DNA from: CAYVHB01 sp964450865
GTDB lineage: Bacteria > Bacillota > Clostridia > Saccharofermentanales > UBA5734
Direction: 5' to 3'
Assembly (NCBI GenBank): GCA_964450865.1
Contig: CAYVHB010000043.1
Location: 1 to 22,408, forward strand
Length of the DNA stretch: 22,408 nucleotides
Shown: piece after piece, positions 6,117 through 12,872 of the stretch
Layout of the letters: every line of letters begins with the position of its first letter
Position numbering within the stretch: the first letter of the stretch is position 1
Notes under the pieces: generated by a model
Databases searched by the model: none
Told to the model about the DNA's origin: nothing
Seen by the model: the letters and a program-made list of their open reading frames with translations, nothing else
Program-made: the position numbers and the translations under genes

Positions 6117-7400
6117 ATGACCGACAACAAACTGAATTCTGGTCATGTTGACGCTGTCGCAGGAACATCTGAGCCCACGGGAAATACACGCAATTTTGGC
6201 AGACACGCCCAACCGGCTACTCCCGTCAATGGCCAAACTCCGCCAGCCACGCCTGACTCCGGCCATTCCCGGCAAAATCCCGCCAATCCCCGGCCACCCG
6301 CCAATGGCCGGGCCGGCGGTATCAGTGATGTCTATCCCGGCCAGGGCTTGCCGATTTACTGGCGCGAAGATCCCTATTCGCATGCCCGCAATATTCTCGT
6401 CGCCAGAAATATGATTGATGATGAAACATTCCGCCGGATGTTTCATTTCCAGCAAACGCTGCGCGACCCGGCTGTTTTGAAGTATTTAAGCTGCATGTCG
6501 ATTGAAGGTCGGGAATTCCTGCTGTTTGAATGTCCAAGTGAGGTCAAGTCGCTGCCGGAATGGCTGGCGGACCTATATAGCCTGGGTGTTGATGCTGGAC
6601 TGGCGGCCCAGGTTGTCTGCCAGATGCTCCAGCTGGCGGACTCGTATTTCGACCTGCAGGCTGGTGGCCTGGGGGCCCTGACACCGGAACGGATTTTCGT
6701 TGACGGCCACCAGCATCGCTTTTACCTGCTGATGCTGCCGTTCTCGCATGACCTGATCACTGAATTCGACCGTCCCTTCATTGCGCCGGAATTGTTGAAC
6801 AGCAGTGCGGCTGACATGATGCGGGGCATTGCCCGCCAGAGCGATTATTACAGTCTAGCCATGTTGTATCTGACATTGCGGACTGGACAATTGCCGGATC
6901 AGGCTCCGGTTGACAGCCTGAACCTGAACGGGCCGCTCTATGACGAGCTCGCCGCCAACAGTTCAGTCTTGCCTGTCTTCCGATATGGATTCCCGGCCCT
7001 GAGCCAGGGGCAATCGCCGGCAGATCAAGGCGGGAAAAAGCGATCAGCACGCGGGGTAACGGGTGGTCACGGTCAATCAGGGACGGCTAAGGCAGATGAT
7101 GGTTATGGCGAGAACCCGGCAGCGGATGAGGTGCCGGCGTCCTGGTGGCGGCGGCTTTTCAGTGAGCGCGGTCGTGACGGGGGCCGCGAAGCGGGTCGGG
7201 AACACGGCCGCGACGGCGGTCGCGAAAGGGGCCATGAAGGGGGCCATGGAGATGGCCGCGACGGAAGCCGCGAAGTTAGCCGGGACGGGGCCCATGAAGG
7301 GAGCCACAAAGCTTCTGGCAAGATTGCGCAAAAGCAAACCAGGCCTGCGCCTGCCGACTCTGATTTTGACCCGCGGCATAACTGGACGGCTTCGGTGTAA
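6117..7400 (+). CDS. Pseudokinase-like protein with charged tetrapeptide repeat tail
   Basis: The protein has 427 residues and no membrane segment. Residues about 1-75 are Pro/Asn/Gly-rich. Residues about 80-265 resemble a Ser/Thr protein kinase fold: an N-lobe-like ILVARNMIDDETFRRMFHF, a C-lobe APE motif in FIAPELL (221-227), and SDYYSLAMLYLTLRTGQLP (242-260), which matches the DxYSLGxxLYxLLTGxxP signature. Catalytic parts are missing: the HRDLKPEN loop reads GALTPERIF (186-194), no DFG is seen (LPF instead), the Gly-rich loop is absent, and the ATP-site Lys seems to be Arg. Residues about 350-400 form a GRDG/GREA/GREH tetrapeptide repeat. The ATG at 6117 follows GGGGGG by 9 nt; a TTG at 6111 is less likely. 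As first gene before a SEDS and a PBP gene, it may regulate wall synthesis. The pseudokinase call is inference. Confidence 0.7.
   Translation: MTDNKLNSGHVDAVAGTSEPTGNTRNFGRHAQPATPVNGQTPPATPDSGHSRQNPANPRPPANGRAGGISDVYPGQGLPIYWREDPYSHARNILVARNMIDDETFRRMFHFQQTLRDPAVLKYLSCMSIEGREFLLFECPSEVKSLPEWLADLYSLGVDAGLAAQVVCQMLQLADSYFDLQAGGLGALTPERIFVDGHQHRFYLLMLPFSHDLITEFDRPFIAPELLNSSAADMMRGIARQSDYYSLAMLYLTLRTGQLPDQAPVDSLNLNGPLYDELAANSSVLPVFRYGFPALSQGQSPADQGGKKRSARGVTGGHGQSGTAKADDGYGENPAADEVPASWWRRLFSERGRDGGREAGREHGRDGGRERGHEGGHGDGRDGSREVSRDGAHEGSHKASGKIAQKQTRPAPADSDFDPRHNWTASV
7170..7313 (+). repeat. 12-bp imperfect tandem repeat coding for (G/S)-(R/H)-(D/E)-x
   Basis: About twelve consecutive 12-bp units, from GGTCGTGACGGG at 7170 to AGCCACAAAGCT ending 7313, encode GRDG GREA GREH GRDG GRER GHEG and similar tetrapeptides. 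The nucleotide units vary mostly at third codon positions and at the fourth codon, while the basic-acidic pattern is kept. It is in frame within the pseudokinase gene. Confidence 0.85.
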
Positions 7401-7434
7401 TCCGCGGTGCCGGCTTCGGTGTAATACGCGGTTT
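7387..7434. repeat. 24-bp tandem duplication spanning the pseudokinase stop codon
   Basis: CGGCTTCGGTGTAATCCGCG (from 7387) and CGGCTTCGGTGTAATACGCG (from 7411) are the bulk of two adjacent 24-bp copies. The first TAA is the stop codon of the upstream gene. The duplication lengthens the gap before the next gene and looks like a recent slippage event. Confidence 0.7.
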
Positions 7435-7453
7435 CGTAATCTGGAGGAATTTC

Positions 7454-9439
7454 ATGATTATTTTGCATCTTTTGTATGCGGCCTTATTGCTTTTCATCCT
7501 CTATGTGGCTGGGCGGGATTTGCTGAAAGGGTCAGCCGAGGAGTCGCCGCTGGCCTTTTTTGTCACTGGCCCCGACAAGATCCCGGTCCAGCGGATGGAG
7601 TCGGTGGTCGGGCCATTTCGCGGTGCGGATGTCTGCCTGCCAGTCTCTGCAGCAGCCAGCGAAACCAGGGATCCGCTGCATAGACTGCGCCAGGCGCACT
7701 TCGGAATCCTGACTTATCATAATCAGAATCAGAACTGGTCGTTCTACCTGGAGCGCCGTTATCGCGGGATTGTGCGCAAAAATGGCACACCGGCGCATTT
7801 TTCCAATACGGGGACCCTTGAGCTGGCTGATGGTGACCAGATTCAGTTCGGTGACGCCAGCTTTACTTTCAGAAGCTGCCTGGCTGCAAGGACAACGGCC
7901 AGAAACAGGACTGGCAATGGCACCAGCCAGCTCGTTCAGGGCCAGGCGCGGGCAAAGCAGCCTGGCCATCTGCAGCGGATGCTGCAAACCTGGTTTCCGA
8001 CCTGGGGTCAAGGTATACCGGATGCAAACGGGATAAGCGGATCGGTTGCCAGGGTCTACCTGGCCGGGCTTGGCCTTTTATTGCTGCTTGGTGCCGAGGT
8101 GCTCTGGTACAGGCATGACTGGCGATCCTGGCTGGGAGCAGGTTTGCTGGCGGTCTCCCACGTCATTCTCTACCGTTTGTATGTCCGTCCGTTTCGCTAT
8201 ATTTCGCTGGCGACCGTGCTGGCCACGATCCTGACCTCGGTGGGTGTGCTGCTCAATATCAGCTTCACGGATGGCCTGACCCCGGGTGTGGCGGCGATTG
8301 TCGGGGCGTTTCTGTTTGCTTTCTATCTGCGTGGCGGCAGCCGGCTGCGCCAGGTCAAGCTGCGCTATGGATTGAATATCCGGACGCTGGCAGCCCTGGC
8401 CGCGCCGCTGGTCATGCTTGTGCTCTTCCTGATGACCCGCACCCTCTGGATCATGATCGGTCCGTTTTCCTTCCAGGCCAGTGAACTGATCCCGGTCTGT
8501 TTTATCTGGTTCTCGGCCTCCAATTTGCGCGATGCCATTTCGATTCGCGGCCTGCTGTTTTACGCCGGTGTCGCCCTGGTCAATCTGGCCGTCCTGATCG
8601 TGGCCAGCGAGCTGAGTACGCTGATCATCCTGGTTGCGATTGCCGGCTTTACGATCATCTCGCGCCTGTCCGCCCGTTATGGCCGGCTGGGCCGCACGGC
8701 GGCAATCCTGAGCCTGGTCACTGTCTGGCTGCTGTTTAACGGCGTGGTTTATTTGGCGGCTGCAGTGGCCGGACAGCCGGCCGTCAGTCCGGTTGCGGCT
8801 GTTCATGTTCAGGCGGCCGTCAGCGGCCCAGGCGGCGCGCAGGGTGCCGTGACTGCCACCGGCCAGCGAAATTCGAACTCGCTGGTGGTTCAGCTGGGTC
8901 GCAAAATCAACGCGCGGCTGCAGGCCTGGTCGGCCGGTTATCCGATGAGTAATCCGGATAATTCGCAGATGCAGAAGATGCGCATTTACGCGGCCAGCGG
9001 CAGCCTGACCGGCGTCGGCCCGCGGTATGGCCAGATGAAGCAGGCCAATGACGATGCCTTGCGTCATGACTTTGTCTTTGGCCTGATCATCGAGGAGTTC
9101 GGCCTGATCACGGCCTTTTTGCTGGTGCTGCTGGCGTTTACCTTTATCCTGCTCGGGATGAAAAACAGCTTCCGGACGACCTATGCCCTCGCGGCCTGCG
9201 CCGGCGCCGCTGCCTTTTCCATCGGCCTGCGGATGTGGATGAACCTGGCCTCCTCGACCGGCATGCACCTGGTGCTGCCCGGCGTGCCCCTGGTCATCGG
9301 CCTGCCGATCATGGGCCTGTACTTCCCTTTTCTTTCCCGGGCCGGCTCAGCACTGATCATGATCTGGTTGCTGATCGCGATGATCGAGGAGGCAGCCATG
9401 GCCCGCCAGAACCTGAGCCGGCTGGCCGGCGGCCGCTGA
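7454..9439 (+). CDS. FHA-like domain fused to a SEDS peptidoglycan glycosyltransferase (FtsW/RodA family)
   Basis: SEDS proteins polymerise lipid II into glycan strands, paired with a class B PBP. The 661-residue protein has an N-terminal membrane segment (about 2-19), a soluble FHA-like region (about 49-141, ending LADGDQIQFGDASFTF), then many membrane helices from about 200 onward. SEDS marks are IGPFSFQASELIPVCFIW (336-353), an extracellular segment PMSNPDNSQMQKMRIYAASG whose D502 fits the catalytic Asp of RodA, DDALRHDFVFGLIIEEFGLI (533-552), and TGMHLVLPGVPLVIGLPIMG followed by FPFLSRAGSALI. The FHA part is divergent: the SxxH Ser seems to be Arg79 before H82. A low-complexity Ala/Gly/Gln stretch (about 438-472) precedes the catalytic loop. 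The ATG follows GGAGG by 6 nt. FtsW versus RodA cannot be decided here. Confidence 0.87.
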   Translation: MIILHLLYAALLLFILYVAGRDLLKGSAEESPLAFFVTGPDKIPVQRMESVVGPFRGADVCLPVSAAASETRDPLHRLRQAHFGILTYHNQNQNWSFYLERRYRGIVRKNGTPAHFSNTGTLELADGDQIQFGDASFTFRSCLAARTTARNRTGNGTSQLVQGQARAKQPGHLQRMLQTWFPTWGQGIPDANGISGSVARVYLAGLGLLLLLGAEVLWYRHDWRSWLGAGLLAVSHVILYRLYVRPFRYISLATVLATILTSVGVLLNISFTDGLTPGVAAIVGAFLFAFYLRGGSRLRQVKLRYGLNIRTLAALAAPLVMLVLFLMTRTLWIMIGPFSFQASELIPVCFIWFSASNLRDAISIRGLLFYAGVALVNLAVLIVASELSTLIILVAIAGFTIISRLSARYGRLGRTAAILSLVTVWLLFNGVVYLAAAVAGQPAVSPVAAVHVQAAVSGPGGAQGAVTATGQRNSNSLVVQLGRKINARLQAWSAGYPMSNPDNSQMQKMRIYAASGSLTGVGPRYGQMKQANDDALRHDFVFGLIIEEFGLITAFLLVLLAFTFILLGMKNSFRTTYALAACAGAAAFSIGLRMWMNLASSTGMHLVLPGVPLVIGLPIMGLYFPFLSRAGSALIMIWLLIAMIEEAAMARQNLSRLAGGR

Positions 9440-9514
9440 GACGGGAGCCCGCTTGCAGCGGGTCTAGCACGGGCTGTATCGGCAAGCCGATGGCCACTCA
9501 AACAGGAGGCATAC

Positions 9515-10972
9515 ATGAACAGTGCGGAACGATTTGCGATGCTGATGATCCGGGCGATCGCCGGGCTGGGCGTAATGGCTATCGTGGTATTCGCGGTCAA
9601 TATTATTGCCAACAGCCAGGCATATTACACGCATGCACTGAATTACCACCTGGTAGCCCGGGCTGCGCAGGCCCGGGAGGGTGATATTTACAGCGCCGAT
9701 GAGTTCGCCCTGCGCGCGTCTGTTGATGGGCAGCGGCGTTATGCCACTGATGCCAGGATCCGCCTGGCGACCTTTCATGTGCTGGGCAACAGCAATACCG
9801 CCCGCAGCGTGGAACGCAGCGCGCGCCTGTCTTTATTGGGTTTCAAGAACAACCGCTATGACTATCTGCTGGGGGCAGCCAGCGAATATCAGGGTTATGG
9901 GTATGACGTCCACCTGAGCCTGTCCGCTGCCGTTTCGAAAGCGGCCCTGCAGGCGCTGGGCCAATATCGTGGCCTGGTCCTGATCAGCAATTATCAGACC
10001 GGGCGGATCGTCGCCAATGTCAGCCTGCCGTCGTTTGATCCGGCTGACCCGGATCCGGCCGCCTGGACGAAGGCAGCTGACGGGGCTTTTTTCGACGCGA
10101 TGACCCAGGGATCCCTGCCGGTCGGCAGTGTGCAGAAGATCGCGACCCTGATTGCGGCGCTGCGCACACCCGGCTATGATGTGCAAGAACAAACCTTTAC
10201 CTGCACAGGTCTCTATCAGCGATCTGACGGCAAGGTCCATTGCACCGGTATCCACGGCCAGCAAGACATCCATCAAGCCTTTGCCAATTCCTGCAACTCG
10301 GCCTTTGCCGAGATGACCTATGCCATCGGCCGGACCCGTTTGCTGGCGACGATGAATGACCTGGGCTTCAACGGTCATCTGCAGCTGTCCTATCTGGGTC
10401 GGCCGGTGGAAGCCAGCAGTGTGTTCAAGATTTCACCGGACCTGATGCTCGGCCTGTACGGGGCTGGAGCGGCCAATTCGACGATGAATCCCCTGCATCT
10501 GTCGGCTCTGCTGGCGGCGATCGCCAATGACGGCGGGACGATTTGTCAGCCCGGCCTGATCGACTACATCGAGCCCAAGGTCGGCGAGCAGAACGCCTTC
10601 TGGCGGCTGGTCAACAACCCGCGCTCCCGGCGGATTTATCTGCCGCCCGAGCCCGTCACGCTGTCCAGGCCGCTCGTGAGCCAGAAGGAGGCGGCAACCC
10701 TGCGCGAGATCATGGGCGGTACAGTCGAGGGAACGGCCCGTGAGCTGCAGCACTTGCCGGGTCTGACGATCCGCTGCAAGACCGGCACAGCCGAGAATAC
10801 CAACAGCATCTCGGACAGTGTCCTGGCTGGCTTTTTCGATGAAATCCCGTATTCGTTTGTCATCCTGGTGAAAAACGCCGCTGGTTCGGAACATTCGGCG
10901 GTCAAGGTTGCCAATGCGGTTTTTCCGGCGCTGGCGGATTTTGCGCGGGCACAGGCGGAAGTGAAAGACTGA
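9515..10972 (+). CDS. Class B penicillin-binding protein (PbpA/PBP2-like transpeptidase)
   Basis: This enzyme cross-links peptidoglycan on the outer membrane face and would pair with the SEDS protein encoded just upstream. In 485 residues there is one membrane anchor (about 12-33), a short N-terminal region, and a transpeptidase domain. All three active-site motifs are present: SVQK (S205, K208) in LPVGSVQKIATL, SCN at 259-261 in FANSCNSAFAEM, and KTG at 422-424 in IRCKTGTAEN. The length fits the short PbpA type of Actinobacteria and some Clostridia rather than the larger PBP2; there are no PASTA domains. The ATG follows AGGAGG by 6 nt. The 75-nt gap after the SEDS gene contains small hairpins (for example CCCGCTTGCAGCGGG) without a T-run, so co-transcription is likely. 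The gene ends 14 nt from the convergent downstream gene. Confidence 0.92.
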   Translation: MNSAERFAMLMIRAIAGLGVMAIVVFAVNIIANSQAYYTHALNYHLVARAAQAREGDIYSADEFALRASVDGQRRYATDARIRLATFHVLGNSNTARSVERSARLSLLGFKNNRYDYLLGAASEYQGYGYDVHLSLSAAVSKAALQALGQYRGLVLISNYQTGRIVANVSLPSFDPADPDPAAWTKAADGAFFDAMTQGSLPVGSVQKIATLIAALRTPGYDVQEQTFTCTGLYQRSDGKVHCTGIHGQQDIHQAFANSCNSAFAEMTYAIGRTRLLATMNDLGFNGHLQLSYLGRPVEASSVFKISPDLMLGLYGAGAANSTMNPLHLSALLAAIANDGGTICQPGLIDYIEPKVGEQNAFWRLVNNPRSRRIYLPPEPVTLSRPLVSQKEAATLREIMGGTVEGTARELQHLPGLTIRCKTGTAENTNSISDSVLAGFFDEIPYSFVILVKNAAGSEHSAVKVANAVFPALADFARAQAEVKD

Positions 10973-10986
10973 AGCGCAACATTCTC

Positions 10987-12534
10987 TTACGGTCGAATTG
11001 TTTGAAACCGCTGATAACGGCTGCCTGGTTTTTCGGGCATGCTCAAGCCGAGCAAACCCTGGGTGACCAGCGGTGTCACATATTTGCTGATGGCATAGGC
11101 GACCGATTGCATGTTGAGGAACGCGGCAATTTCCTGACGCGAACGGGGTGTCTCGCAAAAAACAAGCAGGCTGGCCTGGTCATGGCGATCTTGCTTGTGC
11201 TGATCCTGAAGGCCCGGTTGATCGGGGTGATCCTGCCTGGGCTGCTGATCCTGATGGCCCTGGCTGCCTGTTCGTTCTCCGGTATGACTGGTACGGTCCG
11301 CAGGAGTGATTGCTCGGGTATTGTATAGAAAAACCGTGAACTGGCCGCGTTCATCGCGAAATTGCGGGACAGGCAGCCCAGCATTCTTCATTTCCCGGTA
11401 AATCGTCGGGATACCGGCATAGCGGTTTTCGGTCAGGTCCAGGATCTCCAGGGCGTTAGCCAGAACTGGGTTGCGGGTATTCGGTTGCACTTTTCCAAGC
11501 TGCTCGATCCGGATGCGCCCGAATAACCCACCGGGGTTGACAATTTCCAGCCGGTCCTGATAGAAGACGATCTGGATCGGCATCCCTTCCGTGTGCACAC
11601 TGTAATCGCGATGGACCAGTGCATTGAGGATAGATTCGCGCACGGCTTTCAGGGGGTATTCCGGGCGATCATGGCGCCGGCCCGTTTCAGGATCGATAAT
11701 TGTCGCTACTTTCATGTTTTTGAGCACAAAATTCAAGGCGCCCTCGAGTTGCTGCGCAATGGGGCCATCAATCCGTCGGCTGTCGAGAAAGCGCTCTCCG
11801 TACTGATCTTCGGCACCCCTCTCAGTGCCTGGTACCACAGTCGCAATGATATCCAGCTGTGGGAAAAAGGCCTGAGGGAAAAAGCCAAATAACAGCAGGG
11901 CGGCCAGCGTGATCTGATTCTGCCGCATCATGCTCATCAGGTTCAGAATCTGTTCAGGTGCGAGCTGAGCGAGATTTTGTTTGTTTACTTTGAGTTTTGC
12001 GATATAGAGATCAAGCAGATTCTGATCAAGGTCCTGATGTGAAGCCCGTTCTATCACCCGGATGTCGTCTTCATATTTCTTACGGAAAACATCAAAGCTG
12101 TAGATCTCATAATCGGTCATCTGCTCATCGGCATCGCCAACCCGGATATAGGACCCCCTGGCTATTCCTTTTCCTTTGTAAAAGCAGGGGCGACTGGCCA
12201 GATCCAGCCCCGGGATTTCTGCAGCAACAAATGTCAAATCATTCTCCATATAGATTGTAAAGAGCGGACGAACGGGGGGCTCCATTTGTTTACATTGCTC
12301 ACCAACTTTTTTCTGTAAGTCCTGGGCATCGTAGACCCCAACCTTCTTGAATCCTTGGGACCCGTCCAGACCAAAAATGATGATGCCGCCATCATCCTGA
12401 TTGGAAAAACTGGAAAGGGTGTCATACAGCTTGCGTGGACATTCAACATGAGCGGACTTTACTTCAATGGTTACCGTCTCAGACTGAATTTTTTGTATAT
12501 ATTCGATTAATTCCTGTAAATCAGATGATAACAC
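10987..12534 (-). CDS. AlbA_2 (Schlafen-like) and GHKL ATPase domain protein, COG2865-like
   Basis: Proteins of this layout (AlbA_2, then HATPase_c_4) are often annotated as ATP-dependent DNA helicase-related or transcriptional regulators; their true role is mostly unknown and some occur near defence genes. In 515 residues: an AlbA_2 domain (about 18-145) with ETVTIEVKSA and SSFSNQDDGGIIIFGLDGSQ; a helical linker; an ATP-binding segment with RESILNALVHRDYS (299-312) and RLEIVNPGGLFG; a Gln/Asp/His-rich linker (about 418-453); and a C-terminal winged-helix-like region with RSRQEIAAFLNMQSVAYAIS. The start is GTG at 12534 after a GGGGG site with 11-nt spacing. A nearby ATG at 12541 is out of frame. 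The promoter region is very AT-rich, unlike the flanks. A stand-alone gene, convergent with pbp. Confidence 0.83.
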   Translation of the reverse strand: MLSSDLQELIEYIQKIQSETVTIEVKSAHVECPRKLYDTLSSFSNQDDGGIIIFGLDGSQGFKKVGVYDAQDLQKKVGEQCKQMEPPVRPLFTIYMENDLTFVAAEIPGLDLASRPCFYKGKGIARGSYIRVGDADEQMTDYEIYSFDVFRKKYEDDIRVIERASHQDLDQNLLDLYIAKLKVNKQNLAQLAPEQILNLMSMMRQNQITLAALLLFGFFPQAFFPQLDIIATVVPGTERGAEDQYGERFLDSRRIDGPIAQQLEGALNFVLKNMKVATIIDPETGRRHDRPEYPLKAVRESILNALVHRDYSVHTEGMPIQIVFYQDRLEIVNPGGLFGRIRIEQLGKVQPNTRNPVLANALEILDLTENRYAGIPTIYREMKNAGLPVPQFRDERGQFTVFLYNTRAITPADRTSHTGERTGSQGHQDQQPRQDHPDQPGLQDQHKQDRHDQASLLVFCETPRSRQEIAAFLNMQSVAYAISKYVTPLVTQGLLGLSMPEKPGSRYQRFQTIRP

Positions 12535-12629
12535 TGTTCATGACCCCCTTTTTCTTTTTATTTATTTTATAATTTTTATAAAATATTTTCAACTATTATT
12601 ATTTTTTTAAAATTACTTTCATTATTCGA

Positions 12630-12658
12630 AATCTAACACCTGTAATTTGATAATTCAA
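12630..12658 (-). promoter_or_regulatory. Candidate promoter of the AlbA_2/ATPase gene
   Basis: On the minus strand TTGAAT (12658-12653) and TAGATT (12635-12630) are separated by 17 nt, with a TGT extended -10 element directly before the -10. Transcription would start near 12623, about 90 nt before the GTG start. Each hexamer matches consensus at four of six positions. Confidence 0.4.
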
Positions 12659-12727
12659 TCAATAAATTTTTATATATTATACATTTAAAATTATTTTATC
12701 AAATATCCGGCCAACATTTTATCAAAT
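12645..12727. repeat. Repeated ATTTTATCAAAT sites overlapping and upstream of the AlbA_2 gene promoter
   Basis: ATTTTATCAAAT occurs exactly at 12693-12704 and 12716-12727 (period 23 bp, about two helical turns). An inverted 9-base core, ATTTGATAA, lies at 12645-12653, reaching the first base of the proposed -35. The layout resembles operator sites for a DNA-binding regulator, but the surrounding sequence is so AT-rich that chance matches are possible. Confidence 0.5.
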
Positions 12728-12735
12728 TGACATAG

Positions 12736-12775
12736 CAAAAAGCTCAGCGGCGACTCTCATCGGCAGCTGAGCTTT
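12736..12775 (-). terminator. Rho-independent terminator of carB
   Basis: AAAGCTCAGC (12739-12748) and GCTGAGCTTT (12766-12775) form a perfect 10-bp stem with a 17-nt loop. Read on the minus strand the stem runs into TTTTT. It lies about 70 nt past the carB stop and upstream of the AlbA_2 promoter. Confidence 0.82.
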
Positions 12776-12793
12776 GATTGTTAAAATATGACC

Positions 12794-12872
12794 GCTTACT
12801 CGATCCCGGCGTGGTGTTCCTGTTGTCCAGGCTGCGATCTCTTGCTTACTCGATCCCGGCGTGGTATTCCTG
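12794..12872. repeat. Duplicated 3' end of carB (50-bp period)
   Basis: The 29 bases at 12844-12872, containing the carB stop and last codons, recur at 12794-12822 with one mismatch. Both start GCTTACTCGATCCCGGCGTG. The outer copy lies past the stop, so carB is unaffected. It looks like a tandem duplication of about 50 bp. Confidence 0.85.

Larger units (their letters stand above)
12542..12845. other. AT-rich gap between the AlbA_2 gene and carB
   Basis: About 300 nt with no gene. The half next to the AlbA_2 gene (12541-12740) is dominated by A and T and holds the candidate promoter and the ATTTTATCAAAT repeats. The other end holds the carB terminator (12736-12775) and a duplicated copy of the carB 3' end (12794-12822). 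Confidence 0.7.

Noticed and set aside
8078..9268. 396-codon minus-strand frame antisense to the SEDS gene
   Set aside because: Gln/Asp/His-rich composition is that of a complement of membrane-helix codons; no ribosome binding site or domain.
9440..9514. Terminator between the SEDS and PBP genes
   Set aside because: Hairpins such as CCCGCTTGCAGCGGG and ATCGGCAAGCCGAT have no T-run after them.
12520..12541. ATG at 12541 as start of the AlbA_2 gene
   Set aside because: It is out of frame and stops after six codons; the GTG at 12534 is the in-frame start.
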